From Deltaproteobacteria bacterium (lineage in GTDB: Bacteria > Desulfobacterota > Desulfobacteria > Desulfobacterales > JAUVKB01): a stretch of DNA of 14,801 bases. Numbering within the stretch: the stretch's first letter is position 1; each line of letters starts with the position of its first letter. Positions 6,778 through 13,513 of this stretch are shown here, one piece after another. The translations under genes and the position numbers were made by a program. The notes under the pieces were generated by a model, which saw only the letters and a program-made list of their open reading frames with translations, was not told the origin of the DNA and did no database searches. The stretch is taken from the NCBI GenBank assembly GCA_030596405.1, contig JAUVKB010000031.1, positions 1 through 14,801 of the forward strand. Reading direction: 5' to 3'.

Positions 6778-6824
6778 TGCCAGTATAGTTTAACGGTAAA
6801 ACAATCCGGCTTTATGTAAAGGCC
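6778..6824 (+). pseudogene. Truncated tRNA-like 5' half (Thr-UGU-like)
   Basis: Begins two bases after the CCA of the preceding tRNA. It has an acceptor-like GCCAGTA, TA at positions 8-9, and a clean D arm GTTT-AACGGTA-AAAC (6788-6802) containing the G18G19 pair. After four or five surplus bases comes an anticodon-arm-like hairpin GGCTT/AGGCC (6808-6824) with loop TATGTAA, nominal anticodon TGT (Thr), but A at position 33 instead of U. No variable arm, T loop (TTCRA) or complementary acceptor strand follows; a T tract begins instead. It is best read as a degenerated or truncated tRNA. It may once have been the third member of a tRNA array. Confidence 0.45.
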
Positions 6825-6832
6825 CCTTTTTT
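6808..6832 (+). terminator. Terminator-like hairpin at the end of the tRNA cluster
   Basis: GGCTTTA (6808-6814) pairs with TAAAGGCC (6817-6824), allowing one bulged base or G-U pair, and is followed by CC and TTTTTT (6827-6832). This looks like a rho-independent terminator for a transcript carrying the two tRNAs. It coincides with the anticodon arm of the truncated third tRNA. Confidence 0.55.
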
Positions 6833-6998
6833 AACGCGATATACCATTAACATCTTTCTGTCAAGCAATCTTCTGTTGCTATGTCTAAAATAGCTATATA
6901 TTGTGACCAAATGGCGAAAGATATACGATATGTGGTATGGTTTTTTATATCAAATATCCAGCTGTTTGTGCCTGAATATTAAAAATTTAAAAGAACAA
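6833..6998. other. AT-rich non-coding stretch between the tRNA cluster and the GlmS-like gene
   Basis: I see no open frame of note, no further T-loop motif and no repeat. One small hairpin (AGCAA/TTGCT around 6864-6880) and AT-only palindromes are present but none has a convincing role. No clear terminator for the - strand GlmS-like gene is visible. Confidence 0.5.
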
Positions 6999-9900
6999 TT
7001 AATCGTTGCTGACACATAACGCAATAATAAACTCTGCTATTTTTTCGGCGGATTTTCCGAAAAGCTCCTCTATTTCAACGGATTCAAGGAATTTATCATC
7101 CCAAATAATATTATTTTCCTGAACAATATTTTTAATGTTTTCATACTTGCCGCCAAGGGCTTTGATCTTTACCGGCAAAGGAATATCCCGTTTAAACGAG
7201 ATGTTCAGCAACAAAAGATGTTCAATCACGTTCGGCGCTGAAGAAAATGAGGAGATAGCAGGAATAACCAGGATACTGCGGCCGTCTTTACGGCCCTTGC
7301 CGATATAAACATTTCCCTGCCGTAAAATTATTTTTTTGGTTCCCTTTAATTTACTGTCTTTTTCCACACGGGAGGGGATCGATTTTGATGTCCCTTTTCT
7401 GTCGGCAATCTCAATGGTTGTTTCATCCGTGGGTTCGCCAAGAATATTTAACCCCTTAATACGGTAAAGGATCGACCCCTTGATTTTTGAGATAATTTCC
7501 TGCAGGTGCTTAAGCACTATAATATTTCTGTTTGTAAGCCGTGACAGGTTAATGCTGTTTTCAGCAAGAGCCTTAAATATAATCCCCTTTACCTTTTCAC
7601 TGATACGGCTTGTGCCCACGGTTACTGTTTTTGCCTGGTGCTTGATAGCATCCACAGGGCGGGACATTATGTTAATAGATTCTCCGAGACATTCAAACAT
7701 TCTGTTTAACATGTTGAGCGCCGTCCCTTTTTGGCCGAAATCCAGTTCAAAATCCGACACAGGGAGTCTGCCTGAAAGGTATTTTAAAAGAAGGGTTAAA
7801 TCGGAAACAGATTGCAGCCCCATGCAGGTCGGCAGTCGATTCTCGTTGTTTTTCCTGCGGAATTCCGCATAGAAACGGGCGATCTTTTCCCTGAAGGATT
7901 TTTCCAGGACTACTTCATATACGCTCATCTCTTTTTTCGAGTAACCGTTTATCATCTCCTGGAGCTCTTCGCGAAATTTATTAAAAAATTTTGACCCTTC
8001 GTTAATGGCAAGCGCAGCGTAATATCCCCAGATGTGCCCGACCAGCGTATTTAAGACAGGCGCCAGATGTTCTTTGACAACCGGAACATGAAAGACATCC
8101 TCTGCAAACGGCTCAAATCTTTCTTCGCCCTCGTCCGCTATAACCACAGGCACAGCCTTATGAGCCTGGAATATAGCCGTATCTTTTATTATGTCTCCGA
8201 TCACAGTATCTTTTGTGCCTGCGGCGCAAACTACAATCAAAGGCTCTGATGAAAGGTCGATGTGCTTTTTGTCCTCAACAAAATCAGACGAAATTATCTT
8301 GTAACAAAGCTCGCTCAGCTTTATCCGTATTTCATCCGCCGAAGCCTTGTTAGGCCCGCTTCCTACCGCCGCCCAGCAGGGCTTGCCCACAGCAAGTCTG
8401 TTTGCCGAGGTTTTAATCTCTTTGCTCATGGAAAGGATTTTTCTCATGTGGGAAGGAAGGGCAAGAAGCTGTTTGATTTCATCCGACACAAAGTCGTCGT
8501 CCCTCGTGTTTTTCACCCTGGCGATATAAAGGCTTAAAATTGCGCCTGCTACAATTTGCGAATAAAACGCCTTTGTTGAAGCTACGGACATCTCGATATC
8601 CCTGCCGCTGCTGGTATACATGACGCCGTCAACCTTGAATGTAATATCCGAATCCCTCCGGTTGACGATTGCAAGTGTATGAGCGCCTCTTTTTTTTGCC
8701 ATGTCTACGGTGCGGTTTGTATCCGTGGTGGTGCCGGACTGGCTTATGGCAACAACAAGAGAGTCGGCCATGCTGTTTTCATCATCATGCTCGCTGAATG
8801 TAAATCCGCTTAGTTCAGACGCTTTTACGGCGCTGATATTCAGCAGCGGATCTTTCATGTAATAATTTAAAATATTCGCGCATACCTGAGCCGCTATACC
8901 GGCTGTTCCCTGCCCTATAAAAAAGATCCTGCGAATAAGGCCGCCGGACAATGCATTGTGCAAAGGTTGAGGAATAACATTTTCATCAAGCGTTATGACA
9001 TGGTTACGGCTGTCATTGTCTGTTATTTTCCATCGATTAAAAAGAGTTTTTTCAACGGAATCGGGTGATTCGGATATTTCTTTTAAGAAATAATGTGAAA
9101 AATCCTGGCGGTCGATATCTCTTGATGTGATATCGGTACACTTGATATCATCGGCTTTAAGTTCAACGGGTGTTCCATCGTAATAGATAGCTTTAATCCC
9201 GTCAATTCCTCCGCAGGATTCCTGGTTCAGCATGAAAATTTGCCCCTGGGTCATGCCGTGTTGTCCGTCTGCGACGACTTCCCCGTTCATTTTGAGATAA
9301 CTGTTCGTCTCTTCAATAAATCCATAAACCTCGGATGCCGGGATATACTGATTGTCGGACAAACCTACAAAAACAGCCTGGCCGCTTCCTTTCTGAGCCA
9401 GAAAAAACCTGTCGGGAGCTAAATCGGTGTACATTGCTATGGCATGGGAGCCCTTGAAATCGTTGACCGCAAGACGGAATGCTTCTTCCACTTTGAAACC
9501 GTCATTTATATATTTTTCGATCCATAATGGTATAATTTTTGTGTCGGTGGTGATATCCTTGTCGATAGATCCTGTATCGGCCTCATATTCTTTTTTCAAC
9601 TCCGGATAATTGTCGATATCTCCGTTCAGACACGCATGAATAATGCCGATATTTTCAATCGACTTCCCACTTGTTTTATTGTCCACGGGATGACAGTTCG
9701 GTTCGCTGACCGCCCCGACAGACGCCCAGCGGGTGTGAGCAAAAACCGTGTTATAGCGGTGCCTTAACAGGATAACCTTTTTAAGTATCGGGTCATCTTT
9801 TATCCGGCCGCGCAAAAAATTTGTATTATCGCCCAGACTGCCTATTTCAGCAGCGACCTTGTAAGTCATGGCAACAGTGACATAATCCCGCCCCCCGGAA

Positions 9901-10769
9901 TCTTTTGAACAATTTTTTGAACAACGCACGCTTATACCCATATTAACCAGGGGGTTTTTAGCGGAACGCTCTTCCAGCAGATCGATAAGGTTTGCATCCT
10001 TTAAACTATTTGTAAATTTTCCAAACTCATCGGTATCGAGTATAAATATTAATGAGATACCTGCCGAATCCCGTCCTCTTACCTCAAGATAATCTATACT
10101 GTTTAGAACGGCATTGATTTTTTTGAATAGTTTTACGGACAAAGAATCAGGCGGGGTATTACTGCCGGAAAGAAGGCTTTTTACCTTGTCGATATTGTCT
10201 AAAATCTCCGATTTAATACACCATCTAATATCCTTTAATACCTCGATCCTCTTAGAAATCGCATCGACCTCGGACAGGTTAAGGCGTCCCATATAATCTG
10301 ATAAAAATCCGGATTCAATATCTATGACACCTGAAATCCGTTCGGCTAACTTTAAAAAAGCGTTCTGTATATCGTCGTGTATAAAAATTTCATAAAACCT
10401 GTCTTCTCTCTTCAGCGAATTTAACGTCTTTGAAAGAGAATCAATATGTTCCGCTTCTGCCAGACAACTTCCGTCAAAAGTGCATTCTTTTATGAAGGAA
10501 TTTTTAAAACTGCTTGCCTCTATCCGGTCAACCAGAGCGTCAAGCGATGCCATATCGATTTGGTTATCAATTGCTTTTTTGATTTTACAGGAAACAATTC
10601 CTGCCAGCCCGCAGCAAAGTAAATTTTGGGGGCATGGGAAAAAAACAATCGAACTGCCCGGCACACTCGATATATTTCTCCCAAAATATACATCGACTGA
10701 AAAAAAAGAAGAAATAATCCCGGCTACAGATTTAAAAAAACATTTACTTTTTTCAAAATTTAACGTCAT
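6999..10769 (-). CDS. Very large GlmS-like protein (class II glutaminase + two SIS domains + C-terminal extension)
   Basis: Numbering from ATG 10767-10769 (1256 residues, about twice normal GlmS). GlmS makes glucosamine 6-phosphate from fructose 6-phosphate and glutamine. Glutaminase parts: CCGLAGIVSC with the putative nucleophile C53, RGRDSAGI (231-238), HTRWASVGAVSEPNCHP (345-361), LNGDIDNYPEL (381-391), DTKIIPLW, GSHAIAMY. Then HYFLKEISE, SIS1 (about 606-751, with VAISQSGTTTDTN and VASTKAF) and SIS2 (about 791-921, with H836 where GlmS has HGP). The GlmS C-tail (AKSVTV with catalytic Lys) seems displaced to QAKTVTV at K1047. Oddities: about 150 extra residues between Cys and RGYDSAG-like motif, a 52-residue N-terminal segment before the Cys, and about 200 residues beyond the C-tail. 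A TTG at 10824-10826 in the same frame is a less likely start. The ATG has AGG nine bases upstream. Isomerase/synthase activity is inference. Confidence 0.9.
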   Translation of the reverse strand: MTLNFEKSKCFFKSVAGIISSFFSVDVYFGRNISSVPGSSIVFFPCPQNLLCCGLAGIVSCKIKKAIDNQIDMASLDALVDRIEASSFKNSFIKECTFDGSCLAEAEHIDSLSKTLNSLKREDRFYEIFIHDDIQNAFLKLAERISGVIDIESGFLSDYMGRLNLSEVDAISKRIEVLKDIRWCIKSEILDNIDKVKSLLSGSNTPPDSLSVKLFKKINAVLNSIDYLEVRGRDSAGISLIFILDTDEFGKFTNSLKDANLIDLLEERSAKNPLVNMGISVRCSKNCSKDSGGRDYVTVAMTYKVAAEIGSLGDNTNFLRGRIKDDPILKKVILLRHRYNTVFAHTRWASVGAVSEPNCHPVDNKTSGKSIENIGIIHACLNGDIDNYPELKKEYEADTGSIDKDITTDTKIIPLWIEKYINDGFKVEEAFRLAVNDFKGSHAIAMYTDLAPDRFFLAQKGSGQAVFVGLSDNQYIPASEVYGFIEETNSYLKMNGEVVADGQHGMTQGQIFMLNQESCGGIDGIKAIYYDGTPVELKADDIKCTDITSRDIDRQDFSHYFLKEISESPDSVEKTLFNRWKITDNDSRNHVITLDENVIPQPLHNALSGGLIRRIFFIGQGTAGIAAQVCANILNYYMKDPLLNISAVKASELSGFTFSEHDDENSMADSLVVAISQSGTTTDTNRTVDMAKKRGAHTLAIVNRRDSDITFKVDGVMYTSSGRDIEMSVASTKAFYSQIVAGAILSLYIARVKNTRDDDFVSDEIKQLLALPSHMRKILSMSKEIKTSANRLAVGKPCWAAVGSGPNKASADEIRIKLSELCYKIISSDFVEDKKHIDLSSEPLIVVCAAGTKDTVIGDIIKDTAIFQAHKAVPVVIADEGEERFEPFAEDVFHVPVVKEHLAPVLNTLVGHIWGYYAALAINEGSKFFNKFREELQEMINGYSKKEMSVYEVVLEKSFREKIARFYAEFRRKNNENRLPTCMGLQSVSDLTLLLKYLSGRLPVSDFELDFGQKGTALNMLNRMFECLGESINIMSRPVDAIKHQAKTVTVGTSRISEKVKGIIFKALAENSINLSRLTNRNIIVLKHLQEIISKIKGSILYRIKGLNILGEPTDETTIEIADRKGTSKSIPSRVEKDSKLKGTKKIILRQGNVYIGKGRKDGRSILVIPAISSFSSAPNVIEHLLLLNISFKRDIPLPVKIKALGGKYENIKNIVQENNIIWDDKFLESVEIEELFGKSAEKIAEFIIALCVSND

Positions 10770-10835
10770 TATTATTAGCCTGTCTGTCCTGCACCGGACA
10801 CTATATAAAGATTCGTTACTCGGCAATACTGTAAA

Positions 10836-11270
10836 ATGAAATCAGAGCCCGGAACATACGCACTAATTCTACGAAGTCGTTCGAACGCCAAGGCTCAAAT
10901 AGGCAGTTGGCGTCAGATTGACCTTGAGTCAGGATATTACATCTATGTCGGCAGCGCATTCGGGCCGGGCGGCGTGCAAGCGCGTGTATCGCGGCATTGT
11001 CGCAAGACAAAGCCCAAGCATTGGCATATAGATTATCTGCGCGAATTTGTGAGCCCTTTTGGCGCATGGTATAGCCACGAAACTAAACGTCTTGAGCATC
11101 GATGGGCTCAGCTCTTGCGCGATATGAGCGGCATGTCTCCAATTCAGGGTTTCGGTTGTAGTGATTGCAAATGTTATTCGCATTTATTCCATACTTCTAC
11201 AGTGCCGGATTTCGCTTTATTCTCCAATATCGCTGGTGGCAAGGTTGAATCATGGTTGTACCGGGTCTGA
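10836..11270 (+). CDS. DUF123 / GIY-YIG (URI-type) nuclease-like protein
   Basis: A 144-residue protein with GTYAL (6-10, the 'GIY' strand), YIYVGSAFGPGGVQAR (35-50, the 'YIYVG' strand and catalytic-type R50), KHWHIDYL (61-68), E87 and the Cys-rich GFGCSDCKCYSHLF (105-118). These are the marks of the DUF123 branch of the GIY-YIG superfamily, often found beside or fused to endonuclease III in archaea. Its cellular role is not established, and DNA cleavage is inferred from the fold. No Shine-Dalgarno precedes the ATG. It is divergent from the GlmS-like gene, 66 bases from its chosen start, and convergent with pgk, 14 bases apart with no terminator between them. Codon choice (more AAG, CGC/CGT/CTA) differs from its neighbours, a mild hint of transfer. 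Confidence 0.88.
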   Translation: MKSEPGTYALILRSRSNAKAQIGSWRQIDLESGYYIYVGSAFGPGGVQARVSRHCRKTKPKHWHIDYLREFVSPFGAWYSHETKRLEHRWAQLLRDMSGMSPIQGFGCSDCKCYSHLFHTSTVPDFALFSNIAGGKVESWLYRV

Positions 11271-11284
11271 ATTTAAAATCACTT

Positions 11285-12460
11285 CTAACCAAGCGCGGCT
11301 ACGGCCGGCAATGTTTTCCCTTCCAGAAGGCATAAAAAAGCGCCCCCGCCCGTTGAAATATATGATATTCTGTCAGTTTCGCCCGCCTTGTGTATGGCGA
11401 CATCCGTATCACCGCCACCGGCAATCGAAAGCGCATAGGAATTGGCCACGTTATTCACCATAGCTGTTGTGCCCCTGCTGAACGCATCCATTTCAAACAC
11501 TCCCAAAGGGCCGTTCCATACAATTGTCTTCGCATCATACAGGACCTCGGAATAGAGCATAGATGTGGCAGGGCCTATGTCCAGAGCCATCCATTCAGAA
11601 GGTATTTCCTGTACCGGCACTATCTTGACTTCAGCTTTGGGATCAAAATGGCTCGCCGCAACGACATCAACAGGGATATAAAATTTTATTCCATTTTTGG
11701 CCGCCTTTTTCAGCACAGATCCGGCTATCCCGACAAGGTCATCCTCGACTTTTGACATTCCGACATCACAGCCTATACTCTTTAGGAAAGTATTTGCCAT
11801 AGCGCCGCCGATGATAAATTTATCAACATGATGAAGCATGTTTTCCAATGCCACTACCTTGCTTGACACCTTTGAACCCCCGATAATGGCGACAAGGGGG
11901 CGTGACGGCTTATCCATGGCTTTTTTAAAATAGGAAAGCTCTTTCTGCAGCAAAAAGCCCGCAACACGCACAGGCACATGCTTTGTTATGGCGGCCACAG
12001 ATGCATGAATACGATGACAAACGGCAAAGGCATCGTTAACATACACATCACAAAGTTTTATGAGCTCTTTTGCAAATGCATCATCATTTTCCTGCTCTTC
12101 AGAATGAAACCGCAAATTTTCAAGGAGCACAACGTCGCCTGTTTTCATTTTAGATACAAGATCGTCCACCTCCGGCCCTATACAATCGGGCGCCAGTTTA
12201 ACATTTTTTTCAAGGAGTCTGCCCAAACGTTTTGCAACAGGAGCAAGACTAAATTCCGGCACAACCTTTCCCTTTGGTCTGGCCATATGTGAAGCGATAA
12301 CCAGCATTGCATCATGGTCCAGGGCATACTTCAAAGTAGGTAAAACAGCCTTTATCCTTGAATCGTCCGTAATGTTCTGATGCTCATCAAGCGGGACGTT
12401 AAAATCAACCCTGATAAAAAGTTTCTTGCCTGACATTTTTTCTTCTTTGATAGATTTCAT
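11285..12460 (-). CDS. pgk: Phosphoglycerate kinase
   Basis: Transfers phosphate between 1,3-bisphosphoglycerate and ADP in glycolysis/gluconeogenesis. Full length at 391 residues. Motifs: RVDFNVPLD (17-25), SHMARPKG (57-64), LLENLRFHSEEQEND (112-126), VNDAF..CHRIHAS (141-154), GGSKVSSK (194-201), GGAMANTFL (218-226), VWNGPLGVFE (314-323) and GGGDTDVA (348-355). Usual forms are SHLGRPKG and VNDAFG.AHRAHAS; here both glycines are Ala, but the substrate arginines (R18, R61, R117, R150) remain. AGGAG (12467-12471) lies six bases before the ATG, inside the 3' end of the upstream Cys-rich gene, which overlaps pgk by ATGA. Last gene of the gyrA-gpsA-radC-x-pgk run; no terminator is seen after it. 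Confidence 0.98.
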   Translation of the reverse strand: MKSIKEEKMSGKKLFIRVDFNVPLDEHQNITDDSRIKAVLPTLKYALDHDAMLVIASHMARPKGKVVPEFSLAPVAKRLGRLLEKNVKLAPDCIGPEVDDLVSKMKTGDVVLLENLRFHSEEQENDDAFAKELIKLCDVYVNDAFAVCHRIHASVAAITKHVPVRVAGFLLQKELSYFKKAMDKPSRPLVAIIGGSKVSSKVVALENMLHHVDKFIIGGAMANTFLKSIGCDVGMSKVEDDLVGIAGSVLKKAAKNGIKFYIPVDVVAASHFDPKAEVKIVPVQEIPSEWMALDIGPATSMLYSEVLYDAKTIVWNGPLGVFEMDAFSRGTTAMVNNVANSYALSIAGGGDTDVAIHKAGETDRISYISTGGGAFLCLLEGKTLPAVAALG

Positions 12461-12753
12461 TTCCCACTCCTGATTTTTGTTTCAATTATCCTGCGTTGAA
12501 GGTCTTTTTTCCTGGACCATCTTTCAAGAAAATTTATCATACCTGCGCCATAGGCTCTATCTATAGATTCTTCCCTGAGTTTTAACCCGTCCGGGCCCTC
12601 TATAACGGCTTTTAAACAATCGGTCTTATATGAACAAGCAAGACAAGATTCCGGCGTGGTTCTAATCCCTTCTTTATTTTCGGGGAAAACCGTATCTATT
12701 ATTCCAAAACAAGAGGGTATTCCAAAACAGGAAGATTTTTTGTTATCGGTCAT
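12457..12753 (-). CDS. Small cysteine-rich protein between radC and pgk
   Basis: A 98-residue protein not recognised as a named family. Five cysteines: C9 and C15 in SCFGIPSCFGI, and C37, C40, C46 in a C-x2-C-x5-C arrangement (ESCLACSYKTDCLKAV) that could bind a metal or Fe-S cluster. The rest is charged and helical. Its ATG directly follows the radC stop (TAAATG) and its TGA overlaps the pgk ATG, so translation of all three is likely coupled. Supported as a real gene by this packing and by the Shine-Dalgarno of pgk being embedded in its end. The N-terminal SCFGIP/SCFGII pair arises from an 18-base tandem near-repeat (12-base copies at 12700-12711 and 12718-12729). Confidence 0.78.
   Translation of the reverse strand: MTDNKKSSCFGIPSCFGIIDTVFPENKEGIRTTPESCLACSYKTDCLKAVIEGPDGLKLREESIDRAYGAGMINFLERWSRKKDLQRRIIETKIRSGK
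12700..12729. repeat. 18-base-period short tandem repeat inside the Cys-rich gene
   Basis: TATTCCAAAACA occurs at 12700-12711 and again at 12718-12729. The period of 18 is a multiple of three, so the repeat duplicates six codons (SCFGI-x) without shifting the frame. Confidence 0.7.
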
Positions 12754-13473
12754 TTAATTTTGCATCTCAAACTCATGGTTCATCCTGGCGATATGCCCCT
12801 GATCAGCAAAGCTGAAATATCTGTTATCTCCTATGATTAAATGCTCATGAACCGTAATCCCCATAACCCTGCAGGCAAAAACGAGCTTGCGTGTTATTAA
12901 AACATCTTCATCAGACGGATTTGGATCGCCGGAAGGGTGGTTATGGGCAAAAATAAGCGCTGCGGCATGATTATTAATAGCGGCACGCACTACTTCCCTA
13001 GGATAGACAGCGCTGGCAGTCAATGTCCCTTTAAACAGCGTTTCCGTAGTTATAACTTTGTTTTTGGCATCTAAAAAAACAACCGCAAAATACTCTACGT
13101 CTTTATCTCTTATGCTGTGGCACAAAAAATCAAACAGCTCTTTTGAATTGTTTACAGGGTCTTTTTTGATCAATTTTTTTTCCAGATACCGGTCGGCAAC
13201 GGCCTTGATAAGCTTGATCCCGAACAGATTAGCAGCCCCTATCCCCTCAACTTTGCAAAGTTCGGCAGGAAAGGCTTCAAACACTCCCTGTAAAGTTTTA
13301 AATTTTTTTAAAACAGCCTTGGCCGCATCCTTACAGTCTTTTCTCGGGGTGGCCAGCGTCAATAAGAGTTCAATAACCTCATAATCGCTAAACCCGGACA
13401 GGCCTGAAGAAAGGAACCTGTCCCTGAGTCTTTTCCTGTGACCTTCCCCTTTATGAGGTTTGCGCCCGTCCAT
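12754..13473 (-). CDS. radC: RadC-family JAMM/MPN+ protein
   Basis: A 239-residue protein with the RadC layout. An N-terminal GHRKRLRDRFL (11-21) is followed by helix-hairpin-helix-like segments (YEVIELLL and VEGIGAANLFGIKLI). The C-terminal MPN+ domain has the JAMM metal site E144, H177-x-H179 and D190 in FAHNHPSGDPNPSDED (176-190). The family was first tied to DNA repair, but that role is doubtful and the biochemical function is unknown; the intact metal ligands suggest a zinc hydrolase. It lies 40 bases after gpsA and its stop abuts the ATG of the Cys-rich gene. No Shine-Dalgarno is seen before its ATG. Confidence 0.95.
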   Translation of the reverse strand: MDGRKPHKGEGHRKRLRDRFLSSGLSGFSDYEVIELLLTLATPRKDCKDAAKAVLKKFKTLQGVFEAFPAELCKVEGIGAANLFGIKLIKAVADRYLEKKLIKKDPVNNSKELFDFLCHSIRDKDVEYFAVVFLDAKNKVITTETLFKGTLTASAVYPREVVRAAINNHAAALIFAHNHPSGDPNPSDEDVLITRKLVFACRVMGITVHEHLIIGDNRYFSFADQGHIARMNHEFEMQN

Positions 13474-13513
13474 AAAAACAAGTTAAATTATCGAGTTAAC
13501 ATATTAAAAACAG

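Noticed and set aside
6864..6880. Hairpin AGCAA/TTGCT with a 7-base loop resembling an anticodon arm.
   Set aside because: No U33, no flanking acceptor or T arm; a 5-bp hairpin is expected by chance.
10785..10800. Inverted repeat TGTCC/GGACA upstream of the GlmS-like start, as an operator or ribosome-site-blocking hairpin.
   Set aside because: Only 5 bp with a 6-base loop, and it does not cover the AGG that lies nine bases before the ATG.
10824..10826. TTG as the start of the GlmS-like protein.
   Set aside because: It has no ribosome site, sits nine bases from the divergent GIY-YIG gene and adds 19 residues of no character; the ATG at 10767-10769 is preferred, though not proved.
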